Assembly: GCA_001600875.1 (NCBI GenBank)
Contig: BCLD01000009.1
Coordinates: 292,954 to 330,428 of the forward strand
Direction: 5' to 3'
Origin: Solicoccozyma terricola
Lineage: Eukaryota > Basidiomycota > Tremellomycetes > Filobasidiales > Piskurozymaceae
Length of the DNA stretch: 37,475 nt
Positions 1 to 12,065 of the stretch are shown here, piece by piece. Both the position numbers and the translations under genes were made by a program. Within the stretch, counting starts at the first letter, position 1, and each line of letters starts with the position of its first letter. Below the pieces are notes generated by a model. That model searched no databases and was not told where the DNA came from. It saw nothing but the letters and a program-made list of their open reading frames with translations.

Positions 1-108
1 TAACCCTAACCCTAACCCTAACCCTAACCCTAACCCTAACCCTAACCCTAACCCTAACCCTAACCCTAACCCTAACCCTAACCCTAACCCTAACCGTAAC
101 CGTAACCG
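1..108. repeat. Telomeric repeat array
   Basis: Positions 1-90 are 15 perfect copies of TAACCC, the C-rich telomere strand read 5' to 3' from a chromosome end. Positions 91-108 are three copies of the variant TAACCG, after which the sequence becomes unique. This places the window at the left end of a chromosome with a TTAGGG-type telomere. The variant units at the inner edge are typical of older repeats no longer renewed by telomerase. Confidence 0.97.
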
Positions 109-296
109 TGCGGTGGACAATGACGTGACTGGCTGTGAGGTGATGCTGACTGCGATGCGAAAATGGATGGTGAGGTACTCTGGCTGCCGGCAAGGACCTA
201 GAAATCTCATGTATGTGGAAGAATAGTCGCGTACTGTGTGTGGCACACACCAGAGCACCAGTTGCCCCGACAGCAGAGAAAAGGGAAATACGGACA
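109..296. other. Telomere-to-gene spacer
   Basis: This is 188 bp of unique sequence between the telomere array and the stop codon of GDP-L-fucose synthase. It must hold that gene's 3' untranslated region and polyadenylation site. No subtelomeric repeat family, helicase gene or X/Y'-like element is visible. Confidence 0.6.
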
Positions 297-2549
<2,253 letters not shown>

Positions 2550-2988
2550 GGCGACTGGTGGATCGGATGGGGAAAATAAAAAGGAGAGAGAACGACGTAT
2601 GAAGTATATGGGAAGTTGGGTGGGGGGGGGGGCGGGGAGACGGGGGGTTGCATGAGAGAACGTAGACCACCGGCCACCGGGCGCGTGTTGTCGATGTGTG
2701 TGAGCGCGAGCGCGGTTCGTTACAATTTTTCCATTTATGGGACGCGCCACGGGTTCGGGTTCCTAGCGACCAGGAATAGGATGACCTATTAATGGCTTCA
2801 GGCCAAATATCAGACGCGCCAAGACACGCCGTCGCGGACAAGTTGGCACAAGACACCCCGTCCCGGACAGTTGACATCGACCATCCCCCAGACATTTGAA
2901 GATCAAGATCACCCAGACACAAACATATCCAAATCCACACCTCGTTACTCCTCACACTCGTTTCCACGTCGCTCAGCAGCTCAGCACC
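2550..2988. promoter_or_regulatory. Shared intergenic region of the divergent fucose gene pair
   Basis: This 439-bp segment separates the start codons of GDP-L-fucose synthase (minus) and the GDP-mannose dehydratase remnant (plus), so it should hold both promoters. It contains an 11-G run at 2622-2632 followed by CGGGG. I saw no convincing TATA box or named binding site. The regulatory role is inferred from gene orientation only. Confidence 0.5.
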
Positions 2989-3289
2989 ATGTCTGCGCCG
3001 GTGAGTTCTTACCAGCAAGCAGTAGCAGTCACACTCATGCGTCCGCTGCGCCGCCTCGCGCAGATCCCCAACGACCCCATCTCGACGATGAAGACATCGT
3101 ATCCTTCGCCCGCAGAGTACTTCAAGCGCAAGGTCGCGCTCATCTCTGGTGAGTGCTTTGCAGGTCACCCTCCTCGCGGTTGGTTGGCTGGCTGCCTGGA
3201 GGGAGGGATGTGCACATCGATATGTGTAAGATGTCCTAACCTCCCGACGTTTCCTTGCGTGTTCGAATAGGCATCACTGGTCAGGATGG
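2989..3289 (+). pseudogene. GMDS: GDP-mannose 4,6-dehydratase, 5' fragment
   Basis: First committed enzyme of GDP-fucose synthesis, converting GDP-mannose to GDP-4-keto-6-deoxymannose. Only the N-terminus remains. Exons 2989-3000 (MSAP), 3064-3148 and 3271-3289 are joined by phase-consistent GT-AG introns. They encode about 38 aa ending in KVALISGITGQDG, the signature nucleotide-binding loop of this family, where the next residues are normally SYL. A good donor (GTACGT) follows at 3290, but no acceptor or next exon can be found. Within about 250 bp the sequence becomes Ty3/gypsy gag, and no dehydratase coding resumes beyond the element. A complete protein is about 350-380 aa, so roughly 90 percent is missing. 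The upstream exons and splice sites carry no defects, which suggests a recent break. Confidence 0.85.
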
Positions 3290-3542
3290 GTACGTTTAAC
3301 CCTCGGGACGTCATCTGATTCTCAGTAGTCGTCGCGGCCCGTAGAAGGAACGTCTCAGTGACTTCCGTTCCCCATCCATCCGGTAGAAGCGAGATGAAGT
3401 TACCAGGATTCTGTTCCAGTAGGAGACTTCCTGGCGTGGTAGTCTTCTCAGCGAGAGAGGAGTCTGAACTCATGAGAGGCCAATTTAGCATCAATCATCG
3501 CTGCCAGCCGATCTCCAGGCCCGAAACAAAGAGCTCAAGAGA

Positions 3543-4397
3543 CACGATGCAACCCCTGCATCTACTCCTGCCTCCATCCCCGACAACTGGCGGGCAGGCA
3601 CGGTCGAAACCACCGGCAGAACCACCAGTGTGCCTCGTATGGTCTCTACGACTTTTGACCCCCGAATCAAAACCGAGAACCTTCCTAAGTTATCCGGCGA
3701 ACCTCCCGACGACGTCGACAACTTTATCAGCAAGCTCACCACACTCCTCAACTACTGCAATGAGGAGGCCCTACTATGGCACATACCGTTCCTTTTGAAA
3801 GGTTCGGCAGCTACCTGGTTTGCAGGGATGAAACCAAAGATAGACGCCGATTAGTTACTTGGGAAGCTTGGAAAACGGCCCTAAGAAGTCAGTACTACGA
3901 GGCGAATCATGACGCTAACATGCGTCGCCGATCCAGGTATCGAGTGCTGAGGAAAGGAGAGACATTCACTCAATATTTCGACGCAAAGCTCGCTCTGCTG
4001 CGGTATATCTATCCCGAAGACACCCCCGATGCTGAGCTCATCGCGGACATCATGCAGGGACTTCCGGAAGAATTCGTGCCTAACATCACTATTGCTAGCT
4101 ATGGAAACCCAAGTTTAATGGAATTCCGACGAATTCTGGTCAATCTCGAGCCTGGGCTCAGGCGTCAAATGCCCAATGCCACCTATCAGAGGCAATCAAG
4201 AGATGATCAACCGGGTTATTCAAACACACAGGCCTGCAATACGCCCAATCCCAGGTCGTCATATGACAATCGTTCCCACGGTGATAAACCCACTCATGAA
4301 CGACCAAAGGGTGACAACAAACCTCCGGCAGTATCCACAGGCCCGGCAACGCAAGCCCCCTCCATATGCTTGCAGGAACTGTGGGGCAAATCACTAG
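3543..4397 (+). pseudogene. Ty3/gypsy Gag, frameshifted, zinc knuckle interrupted
   Basis: Retrotransposon capsid protein, recognised from the Gag pattern FDPRIKTENLPKLSGEP..., GSAATWF and the region around LRKGETFTQYFDAKLALL. The frame shifts near 3853, where a single missing base would restore ADLVTW. It shifts again between about 4240 and 4380. The nucleocapsid zinc knuckle CX2CX4HX4C lies around 4365-4410 (ACRNCGANH, then MVDCP), but one of the X positions between His and the last Cys is a TAG stop at 4395-4397. No start codon is visible in frame before 3636, and a TAG lies in frame near 3487, so the true N-terminus is unclear. The product cannot be made as a complete Gag. Confidence 0.85.
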
Positions 4398-5621
4398 ATG
4401 GTCGATTGCCCGAAGCAGCCAGAGCCGGCCAAGCAAGAAGCTGCGCCGAAGAAGTCTTACAGTATCAGGACTTCTAAGGTAAAATCCGCTCTCCAACGCA
4501 CAGGCCCGGCGACAGGGGTCAACGCCATACCCCTTCACAAATCGAGGTGGCCTGAAACAGTTAAGACTAATCAGACGAACATCAGCCCGCCATCTGATAA
4601 GGCCACCGGATCACCCACTGAACGGGCACCAATCTTCTCAGAGCCATCAACACTAGCGACACTCCACAAGACAGTTACCCCGGTTTACGCAACGATTGCC
4701 TTAAACCATGGCCCGACTCAACACTCGTGTTGCATCGACACAGGATCGGGCATCTCCTTGATGGATGCCGGCTATCACCGAAAACATCTCAACCACATCA
4801 AAATACAGCCTCAACCTCTTTTCCAAATTCAGGGCATAGGACGCAGCCTGTGCACCGGTTGGATAGAGATAGAGGTCACATTTTCAACAAACAACCGACA
4901 AATCAGTTATCCAAAAGCTTTCTACATCGTCCCGACCCTGGACGCCAACATTCTCATCGGTACGGACTTCCTGCACAACTCTTCCGCTGTCATAAACATC
5001 GGTCAGAACACCGTGACATTGGGCAAGCACACCGACGAGATCCGTGTCAATTGCAGGCACGACATCCTGAAAGACACTCAGGATGTCAGGGCAACTGACA
5101 TGTATGTTGTATTGCCCGGGCATGTTGCATGTATTCCTGTTAAGTTTGGCAAAAAAAAACCCCCCACCGAACTGGCTTACTTCGAACCTACTCCTATCCA
5201 TCGAGAACATCTCCGGGTGGCTCGTTCGGTGCATGAGACCGACAACCAAACCCAATGTGTTCAGGTCATGAACGCCGGCAGGATTCCTCTGTCTCTGCAA
5301 AAAGGCCAGTCACTTGGAACCCTACAACCGCTTCGAGGTCCTCCCCCCGTCATACAGGCGAACGTCGCTCATCAGGCCTCCGAGGCGTTGGAGGAAGCCC
5401 TCGCGTTGATCGACGTTAACCCTGCCCTCAGCGCCGAAGAGACACAACGACTACAAACCCTCTTCCGACAGTATCCTGGTGCTTTCGCTCATGGTGAACA
5501 CCGATTGGGCAACGCCGACCTGGTTACCATGGACATCATTACCGATGGGGCCAAACCACTCCACCACCCACCATATCACGCCTCCCCTCGTGACCGGAAA
5601 CTTATTGAGGAGAACTGTTAA
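4398..5621 (+). pseudogene. Ty3/gypsy Pol fragment: aspartic protease and start of reverse transcriptase
   Basis: An open frame of 407 codons directly continues the Gag zinc-knuckle frame after the TAG. The retropepsin active site is CIDTGSGISLMDAGY around residues 112-126, followed by the flap and ILIGTDFL, a typical second protease motif. A linker leads to the pre-RT segment LFRQYPGAFAHGEHRLGNADL and YHASPRDRKLIEEN, which in intact elements comes just before the first RT block. Here it meets a TAA at 5619-5621 and the downstream sequence loses similarity to RT. The protease itself looks undamaged. The long uninterrupted frame suggests the element decayed fairly recently. Confidence 0.85.
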
Positions 5622-6123
5622 GAGGAATGGACTGGGATCTCTGCCTCAGCAACTATAGTAATGTTGAAGAGTAGAGAACCCATTTGGTGGTGAGGCGAGT
5701 AAAGCAGTTGAGATGGACGCGACGCAGCCATGATAACCTAGACACGTGAAGAGTGCCGATATTCAACACAAATATGGTCGTTCGAAGGATAAGGGTTTTA
5801 GCCAATACAGTCCGGACAGGACTGGCAAGTAGCCAGGTTTTCCCTGTCCGTTTTGGGTACATCAGGAAGCCCTTTGTACGTCTCTTTGTATTGGTCTCTT
5901 TCCTCGAGCAATATTATCAATTGTATGCACCACTCCAAGCATTATACGAGCGACCTTTGCCCATAGGCGTTCGAGCTAGCTCATTACTTCGCAAGCTGCC
6001 ACGCTTGCATCAACGATACGTGATACCGGTCGATGCACGTCGACGTCGACATCCCTCGACCGGATATAGGATTAGCTGATCGACATTGGATAGAGAGTCA
6101 GGTGCCTAGTCTTATCCTGAAAC

Positions 6124-6528
6124 GTGACGATCGTCGTTAGATCGTTACACATAGCAGTCCTCTTCGGATTAAGCCTTTTAGACCTATCTCGTGAAACGAG
6201 GAGTCCGAAAGCCGCTAAGTCTACGAAGAAAGACCAGCACCTGACAGCGATGTGTGTGGAACTAAGGACTACAAAGCACGTCTAGGAAGCTGATGGAGGT
6301 GCGAAGGCCACCGTGGGAACTGCGCCTCGCGCACAACGTTCCACAAGTTATATGCTTACATAATCAGAGCAGGTGACTTCCATGATCTAGCATGTGCCAG
6401 TGACTTCCATGATCAGGTGACTGGTGACTCCATGCCCGGTGGCAACTGGGTTAAGCTCGAGGTTCGGTTCGGATAGATGAGTCCAGTGACTTAGTCTCGG
6501 GTGTGGCGATCGTTGTTAGATCGTTACA
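6124..6528 (+). repeat. Candidate LTR block bounded by 26-bp direct repeats
   Basis: The 26-bp sequence at 6124-6149 (GTGACGATCGTCGTTAGATC...) recurs at 6503-6528 with two mismatches, a period of 379 bp. Both copies end in GTTACA, the usual CA end of an LTR. The block follows the putative end of pol. It could be one LTR plus the edge of another, or the remnant of two LTRs. A second direct repeat, GTGACTTCCATGATC, occurs twice around 6372 and 6400. Confidence 0.5.
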
Positions 6529-6957
6529 TCATGGTGGACGGACGACCGGAGTATTAGGGTTAACGAATTACTTAATCGCAACAATGCCGGTTTGTCCATC
6601 CGGGTGGCGAATACATTACCTGTGACCCGCGGATTTGGGTGGCAAATCGGGTGGCAAATCGTGGTTATAATAATTATTTTCTCGCGGACATTGCGGGAAT
6701 TTTCATCTAGAGCCTGGGCGGTCGTAGTATCGGCCATATGGTACAGTCGGAAGCTATTCACTCGGACGGCGGGGTCTGTTGGCGCGGGGGTTTGGTGAGT
6801 CGAATACGTTGCCACCACAGCAAGTTAATGGAACTCATCTCGTCTCCAATTCTTGGTGAATGGGATTTTACTAGCGTCTCATCGATCTCTGGTGGATAGA
6901 TCGATATCTTTGAGGTTTGTCATCTAGTTCTTCCCGCTCGACTTTGTCAAGTTCGGT
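6529..6957. other. Intergenic region after the retroelement
   Basis: No gene is recognised in these 429 bp. They contain a short telomere-like TTAGGGTTA at 6554-6562 and a tandem GGGTGGCAAATC pair near 6637-6660. The right half should be the promoter and 5' leader of the small gene at 6958. Confidence 0.5.
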
Positions 6958-7336
6958 ATGAAGTTCAACTTCATCAAAGCCCTCCAGACCAGAAAGACTA
7001 GCAAGATCGCTACTGAGGCTTCACCAGACGCTGGCGCACCGATCAGAGGACGAACCATTTCTTGGTACGAGTCGCTCTACGTATGTTTTCTTCACGCCCC
7101 GTTCTTGGCAAAACACAACCTGGGTATTTCAGGTTTACTGAACCCTAACTCTTTTCACTTCTCCGTTCTCTGAAAAGTCCAATCGAACATCTTTCTTGTC
7201 TCGCGCTATGGCCGGTGTCGGTCTCCGCAAAGGTTTCAAGATCAAAATGTCCAAGGAGGAGCTCACCCGGTTCGCGTCGATTCAGGCCCAGCAGTCTGGT
7301 GCCGCTTTACAGAGGTCCGCTTCTCGCACTGCATAG
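6958..7336 (+). CDS. Small hypothetical basic protein (93 aa)
   Basis: Two exons, 6958-7080 and 7178-7336, are joined by a GTATGT...AAAAG intron with a good branch-point candidate (CCCTAACTC) about 30 nt before the acceptor. The frame is phase 0 on both sides, giving 93 aa. The protein starts MKFNFIKALQTRK, is rich in Lys, Arg and Ser, and has no membrane segment or signal peptide. I do not recognise it. The upstream TTTCAG acceptor would give a stop after two codons, so the downstream acceptor was preferred. It is convergent with the next gene. Confidence 0.55.
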
Positions 7337-7571
7337 ACGGAGGGAAACATCGCGAAAGACCAAGACGTGACAGCTCGCAGCTGTTCGTCTCTCGGTGCCG
7401 ATGGCCCATGGATCCAGATCATCTCGGCAATCCGGCGTTTAGTTGAAGGAAATCCCATGCTCCCGCTTGACAGGCTACAACTAAATGGACTCACGTCGGA
7501 TTGATGACCACGACGATGGCAGCTATCACCAGCTGATAGTAATTCAAAGGTCTGATATCTTCCTCGACTTC

Positions 7572-7822
7572 CTAACCGTCCTCCTCCTCCACCATATCCT
7601 CCTCGTACTCATGGTCCGGATCATCCTCAGTGTTGCGGAGGATGCTGATATCAGCATCACCATCATGATCGATGATAAGGGTGTTGGGGTGAGCAATGGG
7701 CGGACGGGGAAATCGCTGGGACATAGAGTCGGGATGGGATAATCGGCCGCTATATCCATGATATTGAAACACTCATATTGAACACTCACGGTCCAGACAG
7801 CACCTGCATAAAGTTCACTCAT
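7572..7822 (-). CDS. Small hypothetical acidic protein (58 aa)
   Basis: Exon 1 is 7790-7822 (MSELYAGAVWT) and exon 2 is 7572-7715, joined by a GTGAGT...CCCAG intron in phase 0. The predicted 58-aa protein contains a run of His/Asp residues (IIDHDGDADISIL) and an acidic tail (EYEEDMVEEEDG). I recognise no family. The clean splice signals and frame make it plausible, but its size leaves real doubt. A GAGGAA hexanucleotide repeat lies about 110 bp upstream of its start. Confidence 0.45.
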
Positions 7823-9067
7823 CTTGGGGGATTTTAATGATGTATTCTAGGAGAACATGAAAACGGCGGCCAGGGAGGTGATGATGAAGCGACGACAACA
7901 ACAATCAAATCTGGAATTGGGTGGGTGGCAGAGGAAGAGGAAGAGGAAGAGGAAGAGGAAGAGGAAGCTTTGGATGGCATGTTGCGTGAGAAGGGGGGAT
8001 GGTACCAGCTGTTGATGTTGGAAGTTGGTTGTGGGGGGAGGGGGCGAGGGGATTGTACACATCCAGACCTCGCTCTCTTTATCAATTCAGGGAGTTGGGA
8101 AGTGGTTGACCGTTGCTGTCTTTTCTCTACTTTGCGCAAGCGAGAAAGCCTAGCAACTCAGGAAACACTAGTTCAAGCAAGGGCAAGCGCACAGTGTGAC
8201 CGGAGCATATTGCCCCGACTCTACCTTCCTAGCGAACGCCATTCCTCTCCTCGCGCGCACCTGCTGGCTCTAAACACGTTGGCATGAGGACTGGTCTTGA
8301 CAAAGACGTCAATCCCGGTTCTTTAGCCTGTCTGAGTAAATAGAGTAAATAGCCATGACATGGAAAGCAAGGCAGCGGTGACACCGGACCCACGAAAGGC
8401 AAGTTGGACACCTGTAGAAGCCCGATATCATCACCTCGTGTTGCATTGCGGGCTTCTGACCCACGACAACCGTCAAATGGGTGGTGGATGTCACGACAAC
8501 CAAGCTATTTCTAGACTATCAGAGCTGCGATGGCTTTTGTCAGGATTATAGGGATCTGATCCCAAGGCGTGTTGGGTTTATACACAACTGCAAAATGCAA
8601 TTTCACCTCTGGTCTGGAATTGTGACCTTTTGCACTGGTGGTAGGAGATCCGGTTAATAAATGTTACTTTGCAGTTACATTCCTTACAGCTTTCACAAGA
8701 TCGAATAAGAGGGAGGATACGACCTTGAGTGCAGATCATTTCCGGTCGGTACCCTTCTGCAACATATTTGACCAAGGTAACCCTTGCTGGATCTGTTGAT
8801 AACTGTCATAGGGTCCTGCGAATGTTGGTTCCAGACCTTGCATGATAGCCTCTATCGATAGGAGAGACTGTCGGTACGAGGTGAGACTCTGCAGACAACG
8901 GATTTCGGGATCCCCTCGCTGTTGGACACAGATCTAGCCGATCAGACAGTGTGATTTGGATAACGGTGGATCGTGGCTACATCTTGTCTAGGCTATCAGA
9001 GGTAACCACTTCCAATTCATATATGCACGACATCGCCGTCCTTGTCGGTCGCAGTCGCCCTTTACAG
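7823..9067. other. Long intergenic region without a recognised gene
   Basis: I see no convincing gene, tRNA or repeat family in these 1245 bp apart from the GAGGAA microsatellite at about 7928-7970. Open frames here are short and carry no recognisable motif. Confidence 0.5.
7928..7970. repeat. GAGGAA microsatellite
   Basis: About seven tandem copies of the hexamer GAGGAA lie upstream of the small acidic-protein gene. On the minus strand this is a TTCCTC pyrimidine tract that may sit in the promoter or leader of that gene. Confidence 0.85.
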
Positions 9068-10618
9068 TCACAACGCCTTGATATTCGGGATCGGTCCCAC
9101 AGGAACGACACGTGTGGGATTGATCTACCGTGATGGCCAGGTTTGGCCAAAGTATGAGGTAGACAAGACGCAAAGAAAGGAGAAGAAGACTTCAGGAGCC
9201 GACGAATAGACACTTGGAGAGATCGACAGACGCACAAAAGGATGAGACCAATAATAATGCTCCTTGATATGCTCAAAGTTTGTCGAGTCTTTGAACGCCT
9301 CGTTTTTCCAGTACAGTTGCCGCAGCCACCTGTCATCATATCGTACCGTATCATATATTATCTATTCACCCAGCAACCCCAAACCCCACGGGAACCACCC
9401 ACCTGTGAATCTCCGGGTAACCGTCCCGGATATTCCTAATGTTGCATTTAAAGTGGCCATAGTACACGGGGTCGAACCGGATCTTTTTGTTACGTTGGCA
9501 AGTCAGAGGGGAAATACTATTGGAGCCGGAAAGCTGACCGTCAGAAACTTACGATAGTAGCATAAAGCCTAACGTCCGCCTCCGTGAGCTGGTTTNCAAC
9601 GAGGTAGTCTTTCCCTGTAAGGATATTTTCAACCCGGTCGAGCGCTTCGAAGAGCTCCGTCACGGATTGCGTGTACATTTTTTGGGACGTGGCGATTCCT
9701 GCTTTATACACCCCATCTGTTTTGAAACATCCAGACGAAAAAAGGAAAATCTCAGTTGCAGAAGACGCACATGTCATGACTCCCACAAACGCACTGTTGA
9801 TTTTGTCATAAACCCATTCATTAANCTCATCNATCTCCTTTCTCAAATGCTCAGGGTAGAGATCCAGTGCAGCCTTGTCATCAGGGATCATATCATTGAA
9901 AGCCGTGTTGAAAATTCGAATGATCTCCGAGCTCTCATTGTTCACCACCGTCTCCGTCTTTTTGTCCCACAGGACGGGCACGGTGAACCTTTACCCGCCC
10001 AATTCAGTGGTTACGATACTGGCACCACGGATAAAATAAGAAAACGAGACACACCTTCCCCCATAGTTGGGATCGGCACGAAGGTAGAGGTCGCTAACGT
10101 GTTTGGCACCATATAGGGGATCCTCGTCCGCAGCCTGGAACTGGTGAACCGATGCAAAGGGCCAACCGTGTTCGGTCATATGCGGGGATGTGACCGTCAC
10201 CGCTGAAAACATATCCATTTAGCCTCAACCCTTGTGAGGATGGGGGCCGTGAAGCAGAGACGTACGAATGATCTCATTGAGGCCCTTCAAATTTCTGACG
10301 ATGACTGTACGAGTTGCCCATGCTGGAGGGAGGTAGTTGCGTTCTCAGAGTTGCGGGACTGGGTGGAACATGGTAAATATGCTCACGGCAGGCGTGCGAT
10401 ACATAGAGATGATAGCGGCCTTGAACATTTGACCGGCTTCAGTACTTGGGAGCATAACGGGAATGGTAATATGTCTCACCGATCTCGGGCTCGAAGCGCC
10501 CTCCTTTCTCGATAACGTCCCGGAAGGACGACGGAGCGCGCTTGAAGCTTCCGTCCGCCTCTGTCTTGAATTTGGAGGGGTCAGATCGCAAAGTAACATC
10601 TTTGGTGGGAGCGGCCAT
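9068..10618 (-). CDS. ECM4: Glutathionyl-hydroquinone reductase (ECM4/Xi-class GST)
   Basis: Reduces glutathionyl-hydroquinones, using glutathione and a catalytic cysteine; homologues are S. cerevisiae Ecm4 and E. coli YqjG. The model has nine exons: 10480-10618, 10387-10419, 10266-10322, 10055-10202, 9795-9988, 9553-9716, 9403-9482, 9236-9329, 9068-9124. Phases agree throughout, giving 321 aa, near the family's usual 320-370. Recognisable parts are [18 protein letters not shown], the active-site motif HACPWATR with Cys57, [37 protein letters not shown], the GST C-domain segment [25 protein letters not shown], and the ending [17 protein letters not shown]. The active-site cysteine is split across exons 2 and 3. 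Ambiguous bases at 9596, 9825 and 9832 fall in coding sequence but do not break the frame. Predicted cytosolic. Confidence 0.95.
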
Positions 10619-11089
10619 TCTAGTCAATGACAATGATACTTTGTGGGATGGTTTTCAACATGCGTGTTTTTGAACGAGAATGCAACACCTGAAGTGACTG
10701 ACATACTTACATGTTCTGCAGTGGTTTCCGGGTCCTTGATAATTTGGTGGCGGCTTGCTAATCAAGAAACATAAAGGAATAAATCATGACCAACAAAAAA
10801 GCATATGGACAATTATTTTTCCGAGCTTAGCAAGATAGCTCGCCGAGATCACCGAGGTCACCGAGGTCACCGAGATATTTCCGCCACTCTCCTACATACA
10901 CATGACTTGGATAATGGATCAAGCCGTGCCACGCAACCCTTTCGAGCAATAGAGACGTGGATGGTTTAGGAGACTTGCAATGGATCCAGCACAACTTGCG
11001 AAAGGTACATCAGCCCTGATGAGACAGCGGGGCATTCATTGTATAAGGGTGCGATGCATGGCGGCGATGTGAACATGGGGCTCGTGTTC
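10619..11089. other. Intergenic region with a short 9-bp tandem repeat
   Basis: No gene is supported here. Positions 10842-10875 contain about three tandem copies of CACCGAGGT. The part next to 10618 should be the promoter of the ECM4-type gene. Confidence 0.5.
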
Positions 11090-11422
11090 TTATCCAAGGA
11101 GCTTGGTTGGGTGGGTTTGGTGGGACTTGATCGCAATCTCCGAGAACTCTCTGTAGTATTCCTTAACATCCTGATTAGGTTCCATCCCGAGTTCGAGGAT
11201 TTGGTCTGAGGCTGACTCCATCTGGTTGGGGCAATTTCGAACAAACAGGGAGTTGTTGAGACATGTCAGGTCTTGCCCTTGCGCCGGTTTTGGTATGAAG
11301 TGAAGGGTGAAGACCGTCCAGATGACGAATTTCGCGACTCCTCTGTTGGATTCAGGTCTAGCCGGGAAGACGGTGCGAGGTAGTGACGAGGAAAATGAAG
11401 ACGACAGTGAGGGTGCCCGCAC
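11090..11422 (-). CDS. Unrecognised ORF, possibly a terminal exon
   Basis: An open frame of about 110 codons ends at a TAA at 11090. Its second half (KFVIWTVFTLHFIPKPAQGQ, then DLTCLNNSLFVRNCPNQ) has the composition of real protein, with a hydrophobic stretch followed by a polar Glu-rich tail. No clear start or upstream splice junction was resolved. It may be the last exon of a gene whose earlier exons lie toward 11550, or a decayed gene. No family is recognised. Confidence 0.3.
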   Translation of the reverse strand: MRAPSLSSSFSSSLPRTVFPARPESNRGVAKFVIWTVFTLHFIPKPAQGQDLTCLNNSLFVRNCPNQMESASDQILELGMEPNQDVKEYYREFSEIAIKSHQTHPTKLLG

Positions 11423-11573
11423 GAGATCTGACGGTGCACTGGGATGCCGTTATCGGTACCAGAGACCTCAAACGCAAATGGCTTATGACCATCCATCGCC
11501 TTTCAGGCCACTCTCCCATCCCCTGCTGAATATCACCGGCTACCATCATTAGGATATTTGCCTTTTGCTTTCC

Positions 11574-12065
11574 TCATCCGGTAGCGCACCCACCTTCTCG
11601 AGAATGCTCATCGAAAGGTTCATCGAGTCTAGCATTGATTTCCTCCTGGTGAATCGGCAAAAGCACTGCCTCATCCTCAGTCGGGTTCAAATTCGGCCTT
11701 GTCATTACACGTTTGGACTCTCCGCTCTTGATCACCGGCACCCCATGAGTGACCAATGCGTTCATCAAATCCAAGGGGTCGTCAGGGGTCAATACTGGAT
11801 GGGTCTTGGATCCCGTCATGGTGACGATTAGTGCAATGTGCTTTGTTGGTCGCTTCATGTCCGCATTGTACCAATGCCTGAGTGTCAGCCCAAAGTCGCC
11901 CGCCCCCCAAATACGCCATCTGTCAAGGGAGCCGAGCGGGGCCACGAGGACACTCTGGATGAGATGTATCGGGATCGTTTTGGCAGCGCCAGAGGGAAAG
12001 TAGTATTTTCGGATGGTCAGGCAACAGTGGTCGAGTGAGATGTGCTTGTCATTATAGCTGGCCAT
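11574..12065 (-). CDS. Small PH-like protein (164 aa)
   Basis: A single-exon frame starts at MASYNDKHISLDHCC. The pattern is a run of short beta-strand-like segments: LTIRKYYFPSGAAKTIP, SVLVAPLGSL, RIWGAGDFGLTLRHWYNAD, HIALIV, then HPVLTPDDPLDLMNALVTHG. From memory this resembles small PH-like proteins that are common in actinobacteria, with a YYFP...RIWG...TPDDP pattern; I cannot confirm that without a search. The C-terminal 50 residues are acidic and look disordered. The frame stays open upstream to 12404, but this ATG lies just before the conserved-looking part and was chosen for that reason. No intron is needed, which is unusual among its neighbours. Confidence 0.5.
   Translation of the reverse strand: MASYNDKHISLDHCCLTIRKYYFPSGAAKTIPIHLIQSVLVAPLGSLDRWRIWGAGDFGLTLRHWYNADMKRPTKHIALIVTMTGSKTHPVLTPDDPLDLMNALVTHGVPVIKSGESKRVMTRPNLNPTEDEAVLLPIHQEEINARLDEPFDEHSREGGCATG

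Larger units (their letters stand above)
3295..6528 (+). mobile_element. Degenerate Ty3/gypsy LTR retrotransposon relic
   Basis: Gag, zinc knuckle, aspartic protease and the start of reverse transcriptase occur in the order of a Ty3/gypsy element (Metaviridae). Gag has two frameshifts and a stop in its zinc knuckle. The reverse transcriptase stops before its first catalytic block. RNase H and the integrase core are not recognisable. A short frame around 6030-6145, ending with a TAG at 6138-6140, has a residue pattern like the tail of a pol polyprotein. Two copies of a 26-bp sequence at 6124-6149 and 6503-6528 probably mark LTR edges at the 3' side. No matching 5' LTR was found near 3300-3540, so the left boundary is approximate. 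The element lies exactly where the dehydratase coding sequence ends. Confidence 0.85.

Noticed and set aside
1..108. CRISPR-like short repeat array
   Set aside because: The 6-bp units have no spacers and are clearly telomeric.
5753..6079. 108-codon plus-strand ORF as an integrase
   Set aside because: It lacks an HHCC or DDE pattern. It lies in the decayed 3' part of the retroelement and cannot be assigned.
7925..8287. Glu-rich plus-strand ORF
   Set aside because: The Glu run comes from the GAGGAA microsatellite and the remainder has no recognisable feature.
7823..9067. Possible RNA genes in the long intergenic region
   Set aside because: I found no tRNA cloverleaf with A/B boxes and no snRNA-like block on either strand by eye. 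A covariance-model scan would be needed to exclude one.
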